This document shows, piece by piece, positions 51,937 to 60,344 of a DNA stretch of 64,000 bases. The stretch is from 55-13 sp037190145 (GTDB lineage Bacteria; Armatimonadota; Fimbriimonadia; Fimbriimonadales; Fimbriimonadaceae). Location of the stretch: NCBI GenBank assembly GCA_037190145.1, contig JBBCJU010000011.1, forward strand, positions 1-64,000. Reading direction: 5' to 3'. The position numbers and the translations under genes are program-made. The notes under the pieces were generated by a model that did no database searches, was not told the DNA's origin, and saw only the letters and a program-made list of their open reading frames with translations. The first letter of the stretch is position 1, and the number at the start of each line of letters is the position of its first letter.

Positions 51937-52626
51937 CTAGATGGGGCCCCAAATCTTCTGCATCAGCGCATAAATCTCAGGCTCGGCTGTCTTCAATTCG
52001 CCGCGATTGAACGGAAAGAAATCGTTTTGCCCGACATAGCTTTCACTCATCTCGGCGAAAAACTCCATCACATTGGTCTGGCCGTAGTGTTTACGTGCAT
52101 TTCCATCAACATGCAAAATAGATTCGTATTTCTTGTTCGTTCGGAACTTCTCGTATAGAGCCAAGATTTCTGGGTTCTCATACTTCAGATCTTGGTGATG
52201 AAAAGCATGAGCAAACTCATGTAACATTGCCCAAGGCTGCTGGGTTTGCAAAGACTTGCCCACAAAGTACTCCGCTTTCGGAATATGGACGCTTTTCTCC
52301 ATTTTCTCTGAATAGCCATTATGTTTTAGCCAAACCGCGCTTGGGTGATAAGCCGGGCTGAACATGTCTCCGCAAGCAAAATCCAGAAAAACCGGCACTT
52401 TTCGAAGTCGCTCAATCCTCTCTTTCGGAAGCGCAACCTGAATTTGGATTAACTGCGTCGCTAGTAACCGCAAAGCCTGCTTTCCCAACTCCTGGTTCTT
52501 AAAGTCCTTTAAGCGTTGGTCAACATGAATCGTCCAGCCCTCTACCTGAATCTCCTGCCGAACAGGCAACTTCGGATCTTGCACAAATGTGGAAAGGAAA
52601 AGGGTGGCCGTTAGCAGGAAAGGCAT
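51937..52626 (-). CDS. Secreted metalloprotease-like protein with HExxH
   Basis: 229 residues from the ATG at 52626, which places a signal peptide (PFLLTATLFLSTFVQ) at the N-terminus. The zinc motif is MLHEFAHAFHHQ; a downstream Glu in NVMEFFAEMSESYVG could be the third ligand as in gluzincins and the lethal-factor-like group. The rest is mixed helix and strand. It may be an active peptidase or a zinc-binding relic. TATTCT ends 6 bases before the chosen ATG; an earlier ATG adds seven residues. Confidence 0.75.
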   Translation of the reverse strand: MPFLLTATLFLSTFVQDPKLPVRQEIQVEGWTIHVDQRLKDFKNQELGKQALRLLATQLIQIQVALPKERIERLRKVPVFLDFACGDMFSPAYHPSAVWLKHNGYSEKMEKSVHIPKAEYFVGKSLQTQQPWAMLHEFAHAFHHQDLKYENPEILALYEKFRTNKKYESILHVDGNARKHYGQTNVMEFFAEMSESYVGQNDFFPFNRGELKTAEPEIYALMQKIWGPI

Positions 52627-52853
52627 TTGACCAGAATACCAATCCATAGTCTACTTTTCTTCGACCGGCGGGGGATTGTTTCCGGGATGCTTTAACTAGA
52701 CCAACAACTACGGCAAGACTTGGTTCAAGCAAATTCAGATGAAAGGTATCCTACGAATCAGGCGAGAATCCTTAAACCGCGCCAAGTACCCAACAAGCCG
52801 CCCCAACCAAAGCGAGATATGGTTTAGTCCGCATGATGCCGTCATTTACCGCT

Positions 52854-53129
52854 TTATATGACGGTGACTTCCATAATCAGATAGATGGGAATAGCACATA
52901 AGAAGACTAGCATTAGAAACTTAGCAACCGCCACTCCTCCCATAGTTCTCAACTGCCGAATTCCCAGGTAAGTCGTTACCAGCGTCGTACAAATAAGCGC
53001 AAGGATGACATACCATGGCACCAATCCAGGCACCTGACTTTCAGCCAAAACCATATACAGCAAAGCCATCCAGCCTACGGACGATAAAATAATCAAGGGC
53101 AATGTAGATAGAAAAATTCGCATGGGCAT
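52854..53129 (-). CDS. Small three-helix membrane protein
   Basis: 91 residues with three hydrophobic segments (about 5-27, 37-57 and 68-88) and a basic loop (GIRQLRTMGG). No family recognised. It is divergent from the hisN-like operon and shares its upstream region. GGAGGAG lies 11 bases before the ATG. The call rests on topology; expression is uncertain. The 52627-52853 region upstream of the metalloprotease gene shows nothing else. Confidence 0.6.
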   Translation of the reverse strand: MPMRIFLSTLPLIILSSVGWMALLYMVLAESQVPGLVPWYVILALICTTLVTTYLGIRQLRTMGGVAVAKFLMLVFLCAIPIYLIMEVTVI

Positions 53130-53226
53130 GTCTCTCTATGCTCCTCCAAGAACACTCATCGCCAACCCACAGTCCGATAAAACCTGGACCCTCCGCCGAT
53201 CCTAGCCTCAAGTGCTACCCGCCAAG

Positions 53227-53232
53227 TACAAT
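53227..53232 (+). promoter_or_regulatory. -10 element TACAAT, leaderless-type, heading a six-gene operon
   Basis: TACAAT ends 7 bases before the ATG at 53240. It is the only promoter-like sequence seen before the run of overlapping genes to 58198. Confidence 0.6.
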
Positions 53233-53239
53233 CTTCACG

Positions 53240-53992
53240 ATGTCCCCGCGTCTCCAATTCGCTATCGATACCGCCATAAAAGCTGGCCGATCAACGCTAG
53301 CGCATTTCCAAGTTGGGACCGCAGTGGATCTCAAGGCCGACTCCTCTCCAATCACCATTGCCGACCGGAATGCGGAACGCATCATCCGGGAATCCATAGA
53401 AAACGTGTTCCCTGATGAAGGCATTTTAGGTGAAGAAGAGGGTGAGACCGGAGGGCAAGACGATCGTTGGGTAGTGGACCCCATTGATGGCACAAAATCC
53501 TTCATCAGTGGGGTTCCGCTTTATGCCACTCTCCTCGCGTTTGAAAAAGCCGGAGAAGTAGAAATCGGAGTCTGCTATTTCCCCGCCCTGAACGAACTGG
53601 TTTATGCTGAAAAGGGAAAGGGAGCATTCTGGAATGGCCGCCCTTGTCGAGTCAGCGACCGAGAGACCCTAGATGGAGCGGTTATCGCAAGTGGCAGCAC
53701 AACCTCAATGGGTAAATACGGTCGCCTAGACGGCTTCCTCCGCGTAGAAAAGCGCGCCCTGGCTTCTCGAACTTGGGGAGATGCCTACGGTCATACTTTG
53801 GTCGCTACCGGACGCGTAGACGCGATGATTGATCCCATCGTCGCTCATTGGGATATCGCCGCAATGAGCATCATCGTACGCGAGGCCGGAGGCACATTCA
53901 CCGATTTCCAAGGGAACTCCGATTTAGCTTTAGAAGCGATTAGCTCCAACGGCAAAGTTCACTCCCAGCTCATAGAGGCATTCAAACCTTGA
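53240..53992 (+). CDS. Inositol-monophosphatase-family phosphatase, HisN-like
   Basis: 250 residues. The metal sites are GEEEG (about 69-73) and WVVDPIDGTKSF (D-P-I-D-G-T), with the late WDIAAM motif. RTWGDAYGHTLVATGRVDAMIDP resembles the histidinol-phosphatase branch (HisN) more than inositol or 3'(2'),5'-bisphosphate phosphatases, so histidine synthesis is the favoured role; this is not certain. The start is fixed by TACAAT 7 bases upstream, and an upstream in-frame stretch is discarded. The stop overlaps ruvX by TTGA. Confidence 0.87.
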   Translation: MSPRLQFAIDTAIKAGRSTLAHFQVGTAVDLKADSSPITIADRNAERIIRESIENVFPDEGILGEEEGETGGQDDRWVVDPIDGTKSFISGVPLYATLLAFEKAGEVEIGVCYFPALNELVYAEKGKGAFWNGRPCRVSDRETLDGAVIASGSTTSMGKYGRLDGFLRVEKRALASRTWGDAYGHTLVATGRVDAMIDPIVAHWDIAAMSIIVREAGGTFTDFQGNSDLALEAISSNGKVHSQLIEAFKP

Positions 53993-54405
53993 GGATTCTT
54001 GGTGTTGATTTTGGGTTTAAACGGATTGGGCTTGCGATTGCCGAGTCAGAGTTCGGGATTACAACTGGAAAGCCCGCCTTGGACGCCACCGGAACACTTC
54101 GGCGAGATGCCGAGAATATCGTTCAGGTCGCCAAACGTGAGCAAGTAGATCGCATCATCCTGGGCTTGCCAGTTGAAGAAGATGGAAATCATGGCAAAAT
54201 GGCGCGAATCTGCCGAACCGTTGCTTCCCACCTAGAAGAGTTAGGTTTCGCCGTAGATTTAGTCGATGAGCGGTACTCTTCTGTAGAAGCAGAAAACACT
54301 CTTCGCCAAGAAGACTTAAAGGCCAGTCAAAGAAGAAAGTTACGGGATGGCGAGGCGGCAAGAATTTTGTTAGAGCGATATCTGGAGAACCTTGAAAAAG
54401 CTTAG
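53989..54405 (+). CDS. ruvX: Putative pre-16S rRNA nuclease / Holliday junction resolvase-like RuvX
   Basis: 138 residues, the family length. RNase H-like fold with ILGVDFGFKRIGLAIAES, IILGLPVEEDGNHGKMA and VDLVDERYSS, the three acidic patches of YqgF/RuvX. It processes the 5' end of 16S rRNA in the best-studied bacterium. The TTG start overlaps the previous stop codon, so translation depends on coupling. Confidence 0.95.
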   Translation: MRILGVDFGFKRIGLAIAESEFGITTGKPALDATGTLRRDAENIVQVAKREQVDRIILGLPVEEDGNHGKMARICRTVASHLEELGFAVDLVDERYSSVEAENTLRQEDLKASQRRKLRDGEAARILLERYLENLEKA

Positions 54406-55399
54406 AAAGTTTATCCTCCGGGTTTTTGTCTTGATCCTATTCGCCATCGGCGGAGCGGGGTATTGGCTCTATAGCCAGTGGCAACCTCTCAACCCGTCCG
54501 ATAAAACTCGCCTTGTTCGGTTTAATGATTCCGCAGGCATCGTAAGCGCTCTCGAACGACTAGAGAAAGGCAAGATCATCAAGAGCGCAACCGCAGCTCG
54601 AGTCTATACCAAGTGGAAAAAGTCTCCCTCCACGGTGAGAGTTGGCACCTATGAGTTAGGCGGTCAAATGACAGTAGGGCAAGTGATCGCCGCCCTGCAA
54701 AAACCAGTCCGGCGAATGGTTCGCCTGCCAGAAACAAATTGGGCTGCCCGAACCGCTAACTTAATCGAGAAAAATGAGCTCGGAACATCCACCGAGTACA
54801 TGTCATTTGTGAAGAATCCCGGGGAGTTTGCGAAGGAGTTTGATTTCCCTTTCCCCACCGACTCGCTTGAAGGTTATCTCTACCCAGACACTTACGACTT
54901 ACCGCCGCTCATGCCCGCCAAAGCGGTCATTCGGCGACAACTAGAGAATTTCCAGAAGCGAGTTTGGGAAGGTTTAGACAAGCCAAAAGATTTGCATCGA
55001 ACCATCATCATCGCCTCCATGGTCGAGATGGAAGTTGCCCGAGACGAAGAGCGGCCGATGGTAGCGGCAGTGATTGAGAATCGCCTGAGGCTGGGGATGC
55101 TATTGCAGATTGATGCCGCCATCAACTACGGCCTTCAAAAATGGAGACCACTTACTTACGCCGACTATCGGAATGTTGACTCTCCGTACAATCTCTATCG
55201 ACACAAAGGTTTGCCGCCCGGCCCCATTTGCTCACCTTCCATCAAGTCGATTAGAGCCGCAATCAAGCCAGATAACCACAATTACCTGTACTACGTCGCC
55301 CTACCAAGCGGCCGCAGTCTTTTTGCGGAGACTTACGATCAACATCTGAAGAACGTAGCTCAACGTCGAGCTGCCATTAAGAGGGGGACTCCAGAATGA
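54392..55399 (+). CDS. mltG: Endolytic murein transglycosylase MltG
   Basis: 335 residues. A membrane helix (about 8-27) is followed by the LysM-like region and the YceG catalytic domain: LEGYLYPDTYDLPP, IASMVEMEVARDEERPMVAAVIENRL (catalytic Glu), SPYNLYRHKGLPPGPICSP and NHNYLYYVA. It cuts growing peptidoglycan strands at the periplasmic face of the inner membrane. The TTG start lies inside the end of ruvX, 14 bp overlap, with GGAG four bases upstream. The pair ruvX-mltG is common in bacteria. Confidence 0.95.
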   Translation: MKKLRKFILRVFVLILFAIGGAGYWLYSQWQPLNPSDKTRLVRFNDSAGIVSALERLEKGKIIKSATAARVYTKWKKSPSTVRVGTYELGGQMTVGQVIAALQKPVRRMVRLPETNWAARTANLIEKNELGTSTEYMSFVKNPGEFAKEFDFPFPTDSLEGYLYPDTYDLPPLMPAKAVIRRQLENFQKRVWEGLDKPKDLHRTIIIASMVEMEVARDEERPMVAAVIENRLRLGMLLQIDAAINYGLQKWRPLTYADYRNVDSPYNLYRHKGLPPGPICSPSIKSIRAAIKPDNHNYLYYVALPSGRSLFAETYDQHLKNVAQRRAAIKRGTPE

Positions 55400-56484
55400 G
55401 CAGCTTCCGCACCGGTTCTTTTGACCGAGAACGGATCTCAAGCGTCTTTCACCCCTTCCTACCCGCTCACGCCGTCGCGTCCTTGGTAGAGGTCGATTTG
55501 GACGAACTCTGGGAGAAAGGAAAACGGCTCATCCTTCTCGATGTAGATCACACCATCGTAAAATGGCGCGCCGAGGATTTTCCAGAAGGGATCGAAGACT
55601 GGGTGAAACGAGCACAGGCCAAAGGGTTTGACATGTGCATCTTGAGTAACACCCGTAACCCAGAGCGTTTAGCCAGGCTCGCGGGAAGGTTAGGCATTGA
55701 GACGGTTCGAGACAAATTCAAGCCAAGCCCCGCTATGTTCCGCTTGGCCATGATCAAGTTCAAACGGAAGCAAGAAGAGTCGATCATGATCGGCGATCAA
55801 ATCTTCACTGACGTTTTGGGGGCCAACCGCAGCGGGATCGATGCCATCTGGGTTCAAAAGATGGAAGGCCAAGAGTTCGCAGGAACTAAGATCAGCCGAA
55901 TGGGAGAGCGCTTGTTGCGCTCCACTCTCTATAAAGCGCTTGTCACTCCGGTTGATGAATCTTCAGCTGATTTACAAAAGCCATCTGGAAAACGCGCGCT
56001 CATTCGCCAGGTCATCAAGTTCGGTATCGTCGGTGGCTCGTCCTTTATCATCGACTTCGCTTTGTCGTTCCTATTCCTCCGCTTGATTCCGTGGAATGGA
56101 ATGCTCCTCAGTGAATCTTTAGGAGGCTGGCTCCAAGCAACGGCTCCTTCCCTATTCTCCTGGGCAAAGGATGCCCCCACTGCAGCAGTTCCGATTTTAG
56201 GAGGTTTAGCCTCCTTCATTGCCATGTTCAACTCCTTTATCTGGAATCGAAGTTGGACATTCAAAGTAAAAGGGAAAGCCGAACGATTGGCTCAGTTGAG
56301 GCGGTTTTATACAATCTCCATCATGGGTGCAATCTGGAATACGCTTATTACCAGTGCCTTTTCAAATATCATTTCCGGGCACCCCAATCGAAGCCTTTTC
56401 ATTGCTAAGGTGATTGCGGCTGCAGTCGTCGCCATCTGGAACTTTATGGGCCAACGCTACTACGCATTCCGAGTCCCCAAGTGA
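55396..56484 (+). CDS. Fusion of YqeG-type HAD phosphatase and GtrA-like membrane domain
   Basis: 362 residues. Residues about 1-175 are a YqeG HAD-IIIA phosphatase: LLDVDHTIVKW (D-x-D), LSNTRN, the lysine in DKFKPSP and IGDQIFTDVLGANRSGI. Residues about 200-360 form four membrane helices with GtrA signatures: FGIVGGSSFIIDFALSF, ASFIAMFNSFIWNRSWTF and FMGQRYYAF. YqeG alone is usual beside ruvX/aroE genes; GtrA proteins help move lipid-linked sugars. The joined protein suggests phosphatase action on a polyprenyl-sugar phosphate, which is inference. It overlaps both neighbours by ATGA/GTGA. Confidence 0.9.
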   Translation: MSSFRTGSFDRERISSVFHPFLPAHAVASLVEVDLDELWEKGKRLILLDVDHTIVKWRAEDFPEGIEDWVKRAQAKGFDMCILSNTRNPERLARLAGRLGIETVRDKFKPSPAMFRLAMIKFKRKQEESIMIGDQIFTDVLGANRSGIDAIWVQKMEGQEFAGTKISRMGERLLRSTLYKALVTPVDESSADLQKPSGKRALIRQVIKFGIVGGSSFIIDFALSFLFLRLIPWNGMLLSESLGGWLQATAPSLFSWAKDAPTAAVPILGGLASFIAMFNSFIWNRSWTFKVKGKAERLAQLRRFYTISIMGAIWNTLITSAFSNIISGHPNRSLFIAKVIAAAVVAIWNFMGQRYYAFRVPK

Positions 56485-57275
56485 ACGAAGTCTACACCTG
56501 GAAAAATGCGCCATCAGCGGATTTTGCCGTCATTGGCGACCCCATTGACCACTCCCGCTCCCCCCAAATGCACTCGGCGGCGTATGACGCTCTAGGCTTA
56601 GTATATCGATATATCTGCGTTCATGTTTCTGCCGGAGAAGTCGGTGAAGCCCTAGAACACTTGACGCATCTTGGATTCCGCGGAGTCAATGTAACTGTTC
56701 CTCATAAAGCCGAAGCCATGGCTTGGTCGAAGGAACCAGATGTGTTAGCGCAACAGATCGGCGCAGTGAATACAGTCGACCTTATCACTGGCCTTGCAAC
56801 TAACACAGACGCCCCGGGCTTTCTAGACACGTTGCTTCCATTTGGATTCCCGCCAGGTTCCAACGCCCTTATTCTAGGGGCAGGGGGTTCTGCACGTGCT
56901 CTGGCCACAGTGCTTCCCAGCGCCGGCTTTACGGTGGATATCTGGAATCGCACGGCCGAAAAAGCCGAAGCATTCGCAAAAGAGTTCGGGCTCAACCGAA
57001 TCGAATCTCCAACCGCAAACTATGATCTCATCGTCAACACCACCTCCGCAGGCTTAAGCCAAGAGAAGCTCGACATTGATTGGAGTCAACACCGCGCGAA
57101 TACAGTGGTTTATGACCTAGTCTATGGACAAACACCGTTCCTAGCGGAGGCTCACCAACTTGGTCTACGCACCCAAGACGGCAAAGAACTATTAGTTGCT
57201 CAAGGCGCTCGATCCTTTAGGTTCTGGCTAGGGATCGATCCACCTCGCGACGTCATGCGTCAGGCCATCCAATGA
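56481..57275 (+). CDS. aroE: Shikimate dehydrogenase
   Basis: 264 residues. It reduces 3-dehydroshikimate with NADPH in aromatic amino-acid synthesis. VIGDPIDHSRSPQMHSAAYDALG holds the substrate site, GVNVTVPHKAEAM has the catalytic lysine and GAGGSARAL the NADP loop (LWNRTAEKAE following). NTTSAGL and the C-terminal LLVAQGARSFRFWLG are typical. The GTG start overlaps the fusion gene's stop. Confidence 0.96.
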   Translation: MNEVYTWKNAPSADFAVIGDPIDHSRSPQMHSAAYDALGLVYRYICVHVSAGEVGEALEHLTHLGFRGVNVTVPHKAEAMAWSKEPDVLAQQIGAVNTVDLITGLATNTDAPGFLDTLLPFGFPPGSNALILGAGGSARALATVLPSAGFTVDIWNRTAEKAEAFAKEFGLNRIESPTANYDLIVNTTSAGLSQEKLDIDWSQHRANTVVYDLVYGQTPFLAEAHQLGLRTQDGKELLVAQGARSFRFWLGIDPPRDVMRQAIQ

Positions 57276-58198
57276 GAAACCTGCTCCCAACGGCGGAGAA
57301 CATTGAAGCCGCCGGGCAAGCGATTCGAGACGGCCAGTTAGTGATCATCCCCACCGAAACCGTTTATGGACTTGCCGCCAATGCAATGGATTCTGAAGCG
57401 GTCGAACGGATATTCACCGCGAAGGGACGTCCGTCAGATAACCCCCTAATTGTTCATGTCGAGTCTCGAAATACGGTCGATGATTTAGCCTCATCGGTAC
57501 CTGAATATGCCGACCAGTTGATGGATGCCTTTTGGCCTGGACCACTCACCTTGGTATTGCCAAAGAAGTCAAGTGTGCCAAATATCACAACCGGAGGTCT
57601 CGATACTGTCGCCATCCGGATCCCCGCGAATGGCATTGCCCTAAGAGTGATTCGAGCCGCCAAGCTTCCTTTGGCAGCTCCAAGCGCAAACCGCTTTATG
57701 GCGATCTCACCCACGCGTCCTGAACACATAGATGCTCAGCTTGCCCAGAACGTGGAAATCCTGATGGATGGCGGCCCTTGCGACGTTGGGCTGGAATCGA
57801 CCGTGGTGGATTGCAGCGGCCCGGTTCCCTTGATCCTACGACCGGGTCGGATAACTGCAGATGACTTGGCTAAGGTTCTAGGCAATCCCGTTTCACGAGC
57901 GGAAACGCCAACCGAAAAACGTTCACCTGGTCTTTACCGAAAGCATTACTCCCCTACCGCACCGACTTACCTCACAGACTCCCTGGAATCTGATGATGCT
58001 GGCCTCACTTTTCAGGTTCCCCAGAACTCAAAACAAATCCAAATGTCAGCGGAGCCTCGCCAGTACGCGGTCGAGCTATACGCAGCTCTTCACCATCTAG
58101 ACTCCCTGGAACCTGAGAAAATCGGGATCGTACGTCCACCCCAAACTCCAGATTGGGAAGCCGTGTGGGATCGTATTCGAAAGGCCGCGGCCGAATAG
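57272..58198 (+). CDS. tsaC: L-threonylcarbamoyladenylate synthase
   Basis: 308 residues. The YrdC domain (KGRPSDNPLIVH, VYGLAANA, PSANRFMAISPTRPEH) makes the threonylcarbamoyl-AMP used for t6A37 in tRNA. The C-terminal extension (about 215-308), with SPGLYRKHYSP, is the Sua5 domain, so this is the longer Sua5 type. Last gene of the overlapped operon, ATGA with aroE. Confidence 0.95.
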   Translation: MRNLLPTAENIEAAGQAIRDGQLVIIPTETVYGLAANAMDSEAVERIFTAKGRPSDNPLIVHVESRNTVDDLASSVPEYADQLMDAFWPGPLTLVLPKKSSVPNITTGGLDTVAIRIPANGIALRVIRAAKLPLAAPSANRFMAISPTRPEHIDAQLAQNVEILMDGGPCDVGLESTVVDCSGPVPLILRPGRITADDLAKVLGNPVSRAETPTEKRSPGLYRKHYSPTAPTYLTDSLESDDAGLTFQVPQNSKQIQMSAEPRQYAVELYAALHHLDSLEPEKIGIVRPPQTPDWEAVWDRIRKAAAE

Positions 58199-58317
58199 TT
58201 AGCCAGGTCAAATTACCGGTTTTTCTGTGGGAGACGACGCCGAGAGCGCAGCTTAGGACAATCTTGAGTTGTTGTACTTCACATTACTCTTTGAAGCAGC
58301 TTAGGAGAGGGACAAAC

Positions 58318-59241
58318 ATGATTCGAAAGCTTTCTTTAACCTTGGGCGGACTCGTCCTTATTGGCTCAGCAGCGCAAGCGCAGCTCGTATTTGGTCATAC
58401 CTACTATGCAGCAGCGTCTGCAGGCGTCACCGGTGCAATGTACCTAGACGTAACAACAGGGAACGCCACTCAACTTTGGACAGGTGCGAATGTTTCCGGA
58501 AGTGGTAACCGACGCGTTAACGGTTTAGCCGCCGACAACGCAAACGGCATCATCTATGGAAACAGTAGCGCTCGACTTTATCAATGGGAGTTTGGAACGC
58601 AAGGGAGCATCCCAACCTTCATCACTGGTTTCTACCGGCTGGGTTCCAACGGTACGACTTATGCTACCGGCGTAGATGGGTTAGCAGTGGCTAACTCCAA
58701 GGTGTATGCCTATACGAACTATAATGCCGGGAGTGGCAATGTAGTAGAAGACGGTATTTATGAGGTTGATTCTTCAATCACAAACGGTGATGCCAACATG
58801 ACCTTGAAGTGGCGGCATGACGATTTGGCTTACAACCTACAGGGGATTGAATTTAATGAAGCTGACGGTCTCTTTTATGCTGCGAATCTAAGCACAGCCA
58901 ACCCCAAGGGTATTTACACCATTGACGTGTTTGGTACTGGAGCCATCACTAAGATTGCAGACTTTGACTCGTTCATTCCCGACCCAGACGGCTTAGCCAT
59001 TGGAGGCGGGCGAGTTTGGCTAACGGGCAATATCTCCGGTTCAGGATCTGTTCGTGTTGCCGGATTCAATCTGGCAACGGGTCTTTATGATGAAGCTTTC
59101 CAGCTAGACGGCTTGGGAACATCTAGTTACGCAACGGGTGCAACTTGGGCTCCCGAAGCCTTGAATCCGGTCCCAGAGCCTGCAACACTCGCAGCCTTAG
59201 GTGCTGGAGCTTTGGCTTTGCTTCGACGCCGTAAGAAGTAG
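58318..59241 (+). CDS. Secreted PEP-CTERM protein
   Basis: 307 residues. Signal peptide (LTLGGLVLIGSAAQA|Q); the body is a beta-propeller-like run with DG and NG turns (DVTTGNATQLWTG, GIIYGNSSARLYQWEF, YGVDGLAVANSKVYAYTNY, GIEFNEADGLFYAANLS, DPDGLAIGGGRVWLTG). The C-terminus is a classical PEP-CTERM sorting tag: VPEPATLAALGAGALALLRRRKK. It needs an exosortase elsewhere in the genome and would be processed and secreted or surface-attached. The ATG is fixed by AGGAGAGG 7 bases upstream. Confidence 0.93.
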   Translation: MIRKLSLTLGGLVLIGSAAQAQLVFGHTYYAAASAGVTGAMYLDVTTGNATQLWTGANVSGSGNRRVNGLAADNANGIIYGNSSARLYQWEFGTQGSIPTFITGFYRLGSNGTTYATGVDGLAVANSKVYAYTNYNAGSGNVVEDGIYEVDSSITNGDANMTLKWRHDDLAYNLQGIEFNEADGLFYAANLSTANPKGIYTIDVFGTGAITKIADFDSFIPDPDGLAIGGGRVWLTGNISGSGSVRVAGFNLATGLYDEAFQLDGLGTSSYATGATWAPEALNPVPEPATLAALGAGALALLRRRKK

Positions 59242-59300
59242 TCCTCACTTCGTCTGCCTCTTCCAAGTTTGGCTGAGGCAGACAGGATGCATGCCATCCT

Positions 59301-60344
59301 TTAGACGGTTTCGTGTCTGCCTACAATCTCCAATTTCTTATCGAGTTCCAAGAAAACACGGGGTGGGTTCTTCCAGCCTAATGCCAATCTTGGATTGATA
59401 CAACATGCTCGAATAGCGGTTTCTGGGCCGAAGTCTTCATGAAGATTGCGGAACGCATCGAGAAGAGTGATTGCGCTTCCGGCGAGAGCCCCGTTACTGG
59501 TGAGACGTACATCCTGCTTTCCTGTCACCACATCTAGTCCCCACATCTTCATTTGCTGCCCTGCAATCATTCCGGAGGCCATCGTGCTATCACTCACGGC
59601 AATCACTTTGTCTTTCGGTTTACATTTGAAGAGAAGCCGGGCAGCATCAGGGGAAACGTGGTTGCGATCATAGATTAACTCCGCATTCATTTCATCATTG
59701 GACAAGACATATCCAACGGTGCCTGCCTCTCGATGGTGTAAGGGGCGCATCGCATTGAAGGTGTGAGTCGCACTATGTGCCCCAAACTCAAAGCCCCGAC
59801 GTGCTTCATCGTAGGTTGCATTGGTGTGGCCCATACTTACCAAAACCCCGCGCTTCATTAGCCTGAGGATGAGATCAAGCGCATTAGGTTTTTCTGGAGC
59901 CAGGGTCACAACTTTTAACCTGGGATCATCCAGAATTTCATCCCACTCCGAAGGTCCCACAGGAATATCTACGATGGCGGACGGAGGTTGAGCTCCGGGG
60001 AACTCGGGGCTAATGAAGGGGCCTTCGAGGTGAAATCCCGCGATCATCGGGTGTTCCGGCAGGTTCCTCAGAACTTGCCGGATTTTCTCTGCTGACGCCG
60101 TGACTGTTGTCGGGAGAAAGCTTTCATAGCCTTCGGCCTGCAACTTATCACACAAATGGAGCATGTCTGCGGAATTCGCAGACATGAAGTCCACCCCAAA
60201 TCCGCCGTGAATGTGAATATCTACAAAACCTGGGATTAGAAGTGCTTTGGGAGGAGCGCTCACGCGGGTCCAAACATCCTTTGCCCAATCAATTTCGTAT
60301 GTGCCAAACCCTTCCGGGCCTAATGTATCGTAAACCTTATTCAT
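59301..60344 (-). CDS. nagA: N-acetylglucosamine-6-phosphate deacetylase
   Basis: 347 residues. Amidohydrolase fold with metal site PGFVDIHIHGGFGVDFM, HLEGPF (Glu), GHTNATYDEA (His), HTFNAM (His) and AVSDSTM (catalytic Asp). It removes the acetyl group from GlcNAc-6-P during amino-sugar use and wall recycling. The start overlaps the dprA stop by 4 bp, so the two share a transcript. No nagB is nearby. Confidence 0.94.
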   Translation of the reverse strand: MNKVYDTLGPEGFGTYEIDWAKDVWTRVSAPPKALLIPGFVDIHIHGGFGVDFMSANSADMLHLCDKLQAEGYESFLPTTVTASAEKIRQVLRNLPEHPMIAGFHLEGPFISPEFPGAQPPSAIVDIPVGPSEWDEILDDPRLKVVTLAPEKPNALDLILRLMKRGVLVSMGHTNATYDEARRGFEFGAHSATHTFNAMRPLHHREAGTVGYVLSNDEMNAELIYDRNHVSPDAARLLFKCKPKDKVIAVSDSTMASGMIAGQQMKMWGLDVVTGKQDVRLTSNGALAGSAITLLDAFRNLHEDFGPETAIRACCINPRLALGWKNPPRVFLELDKKLEIVGRHETV

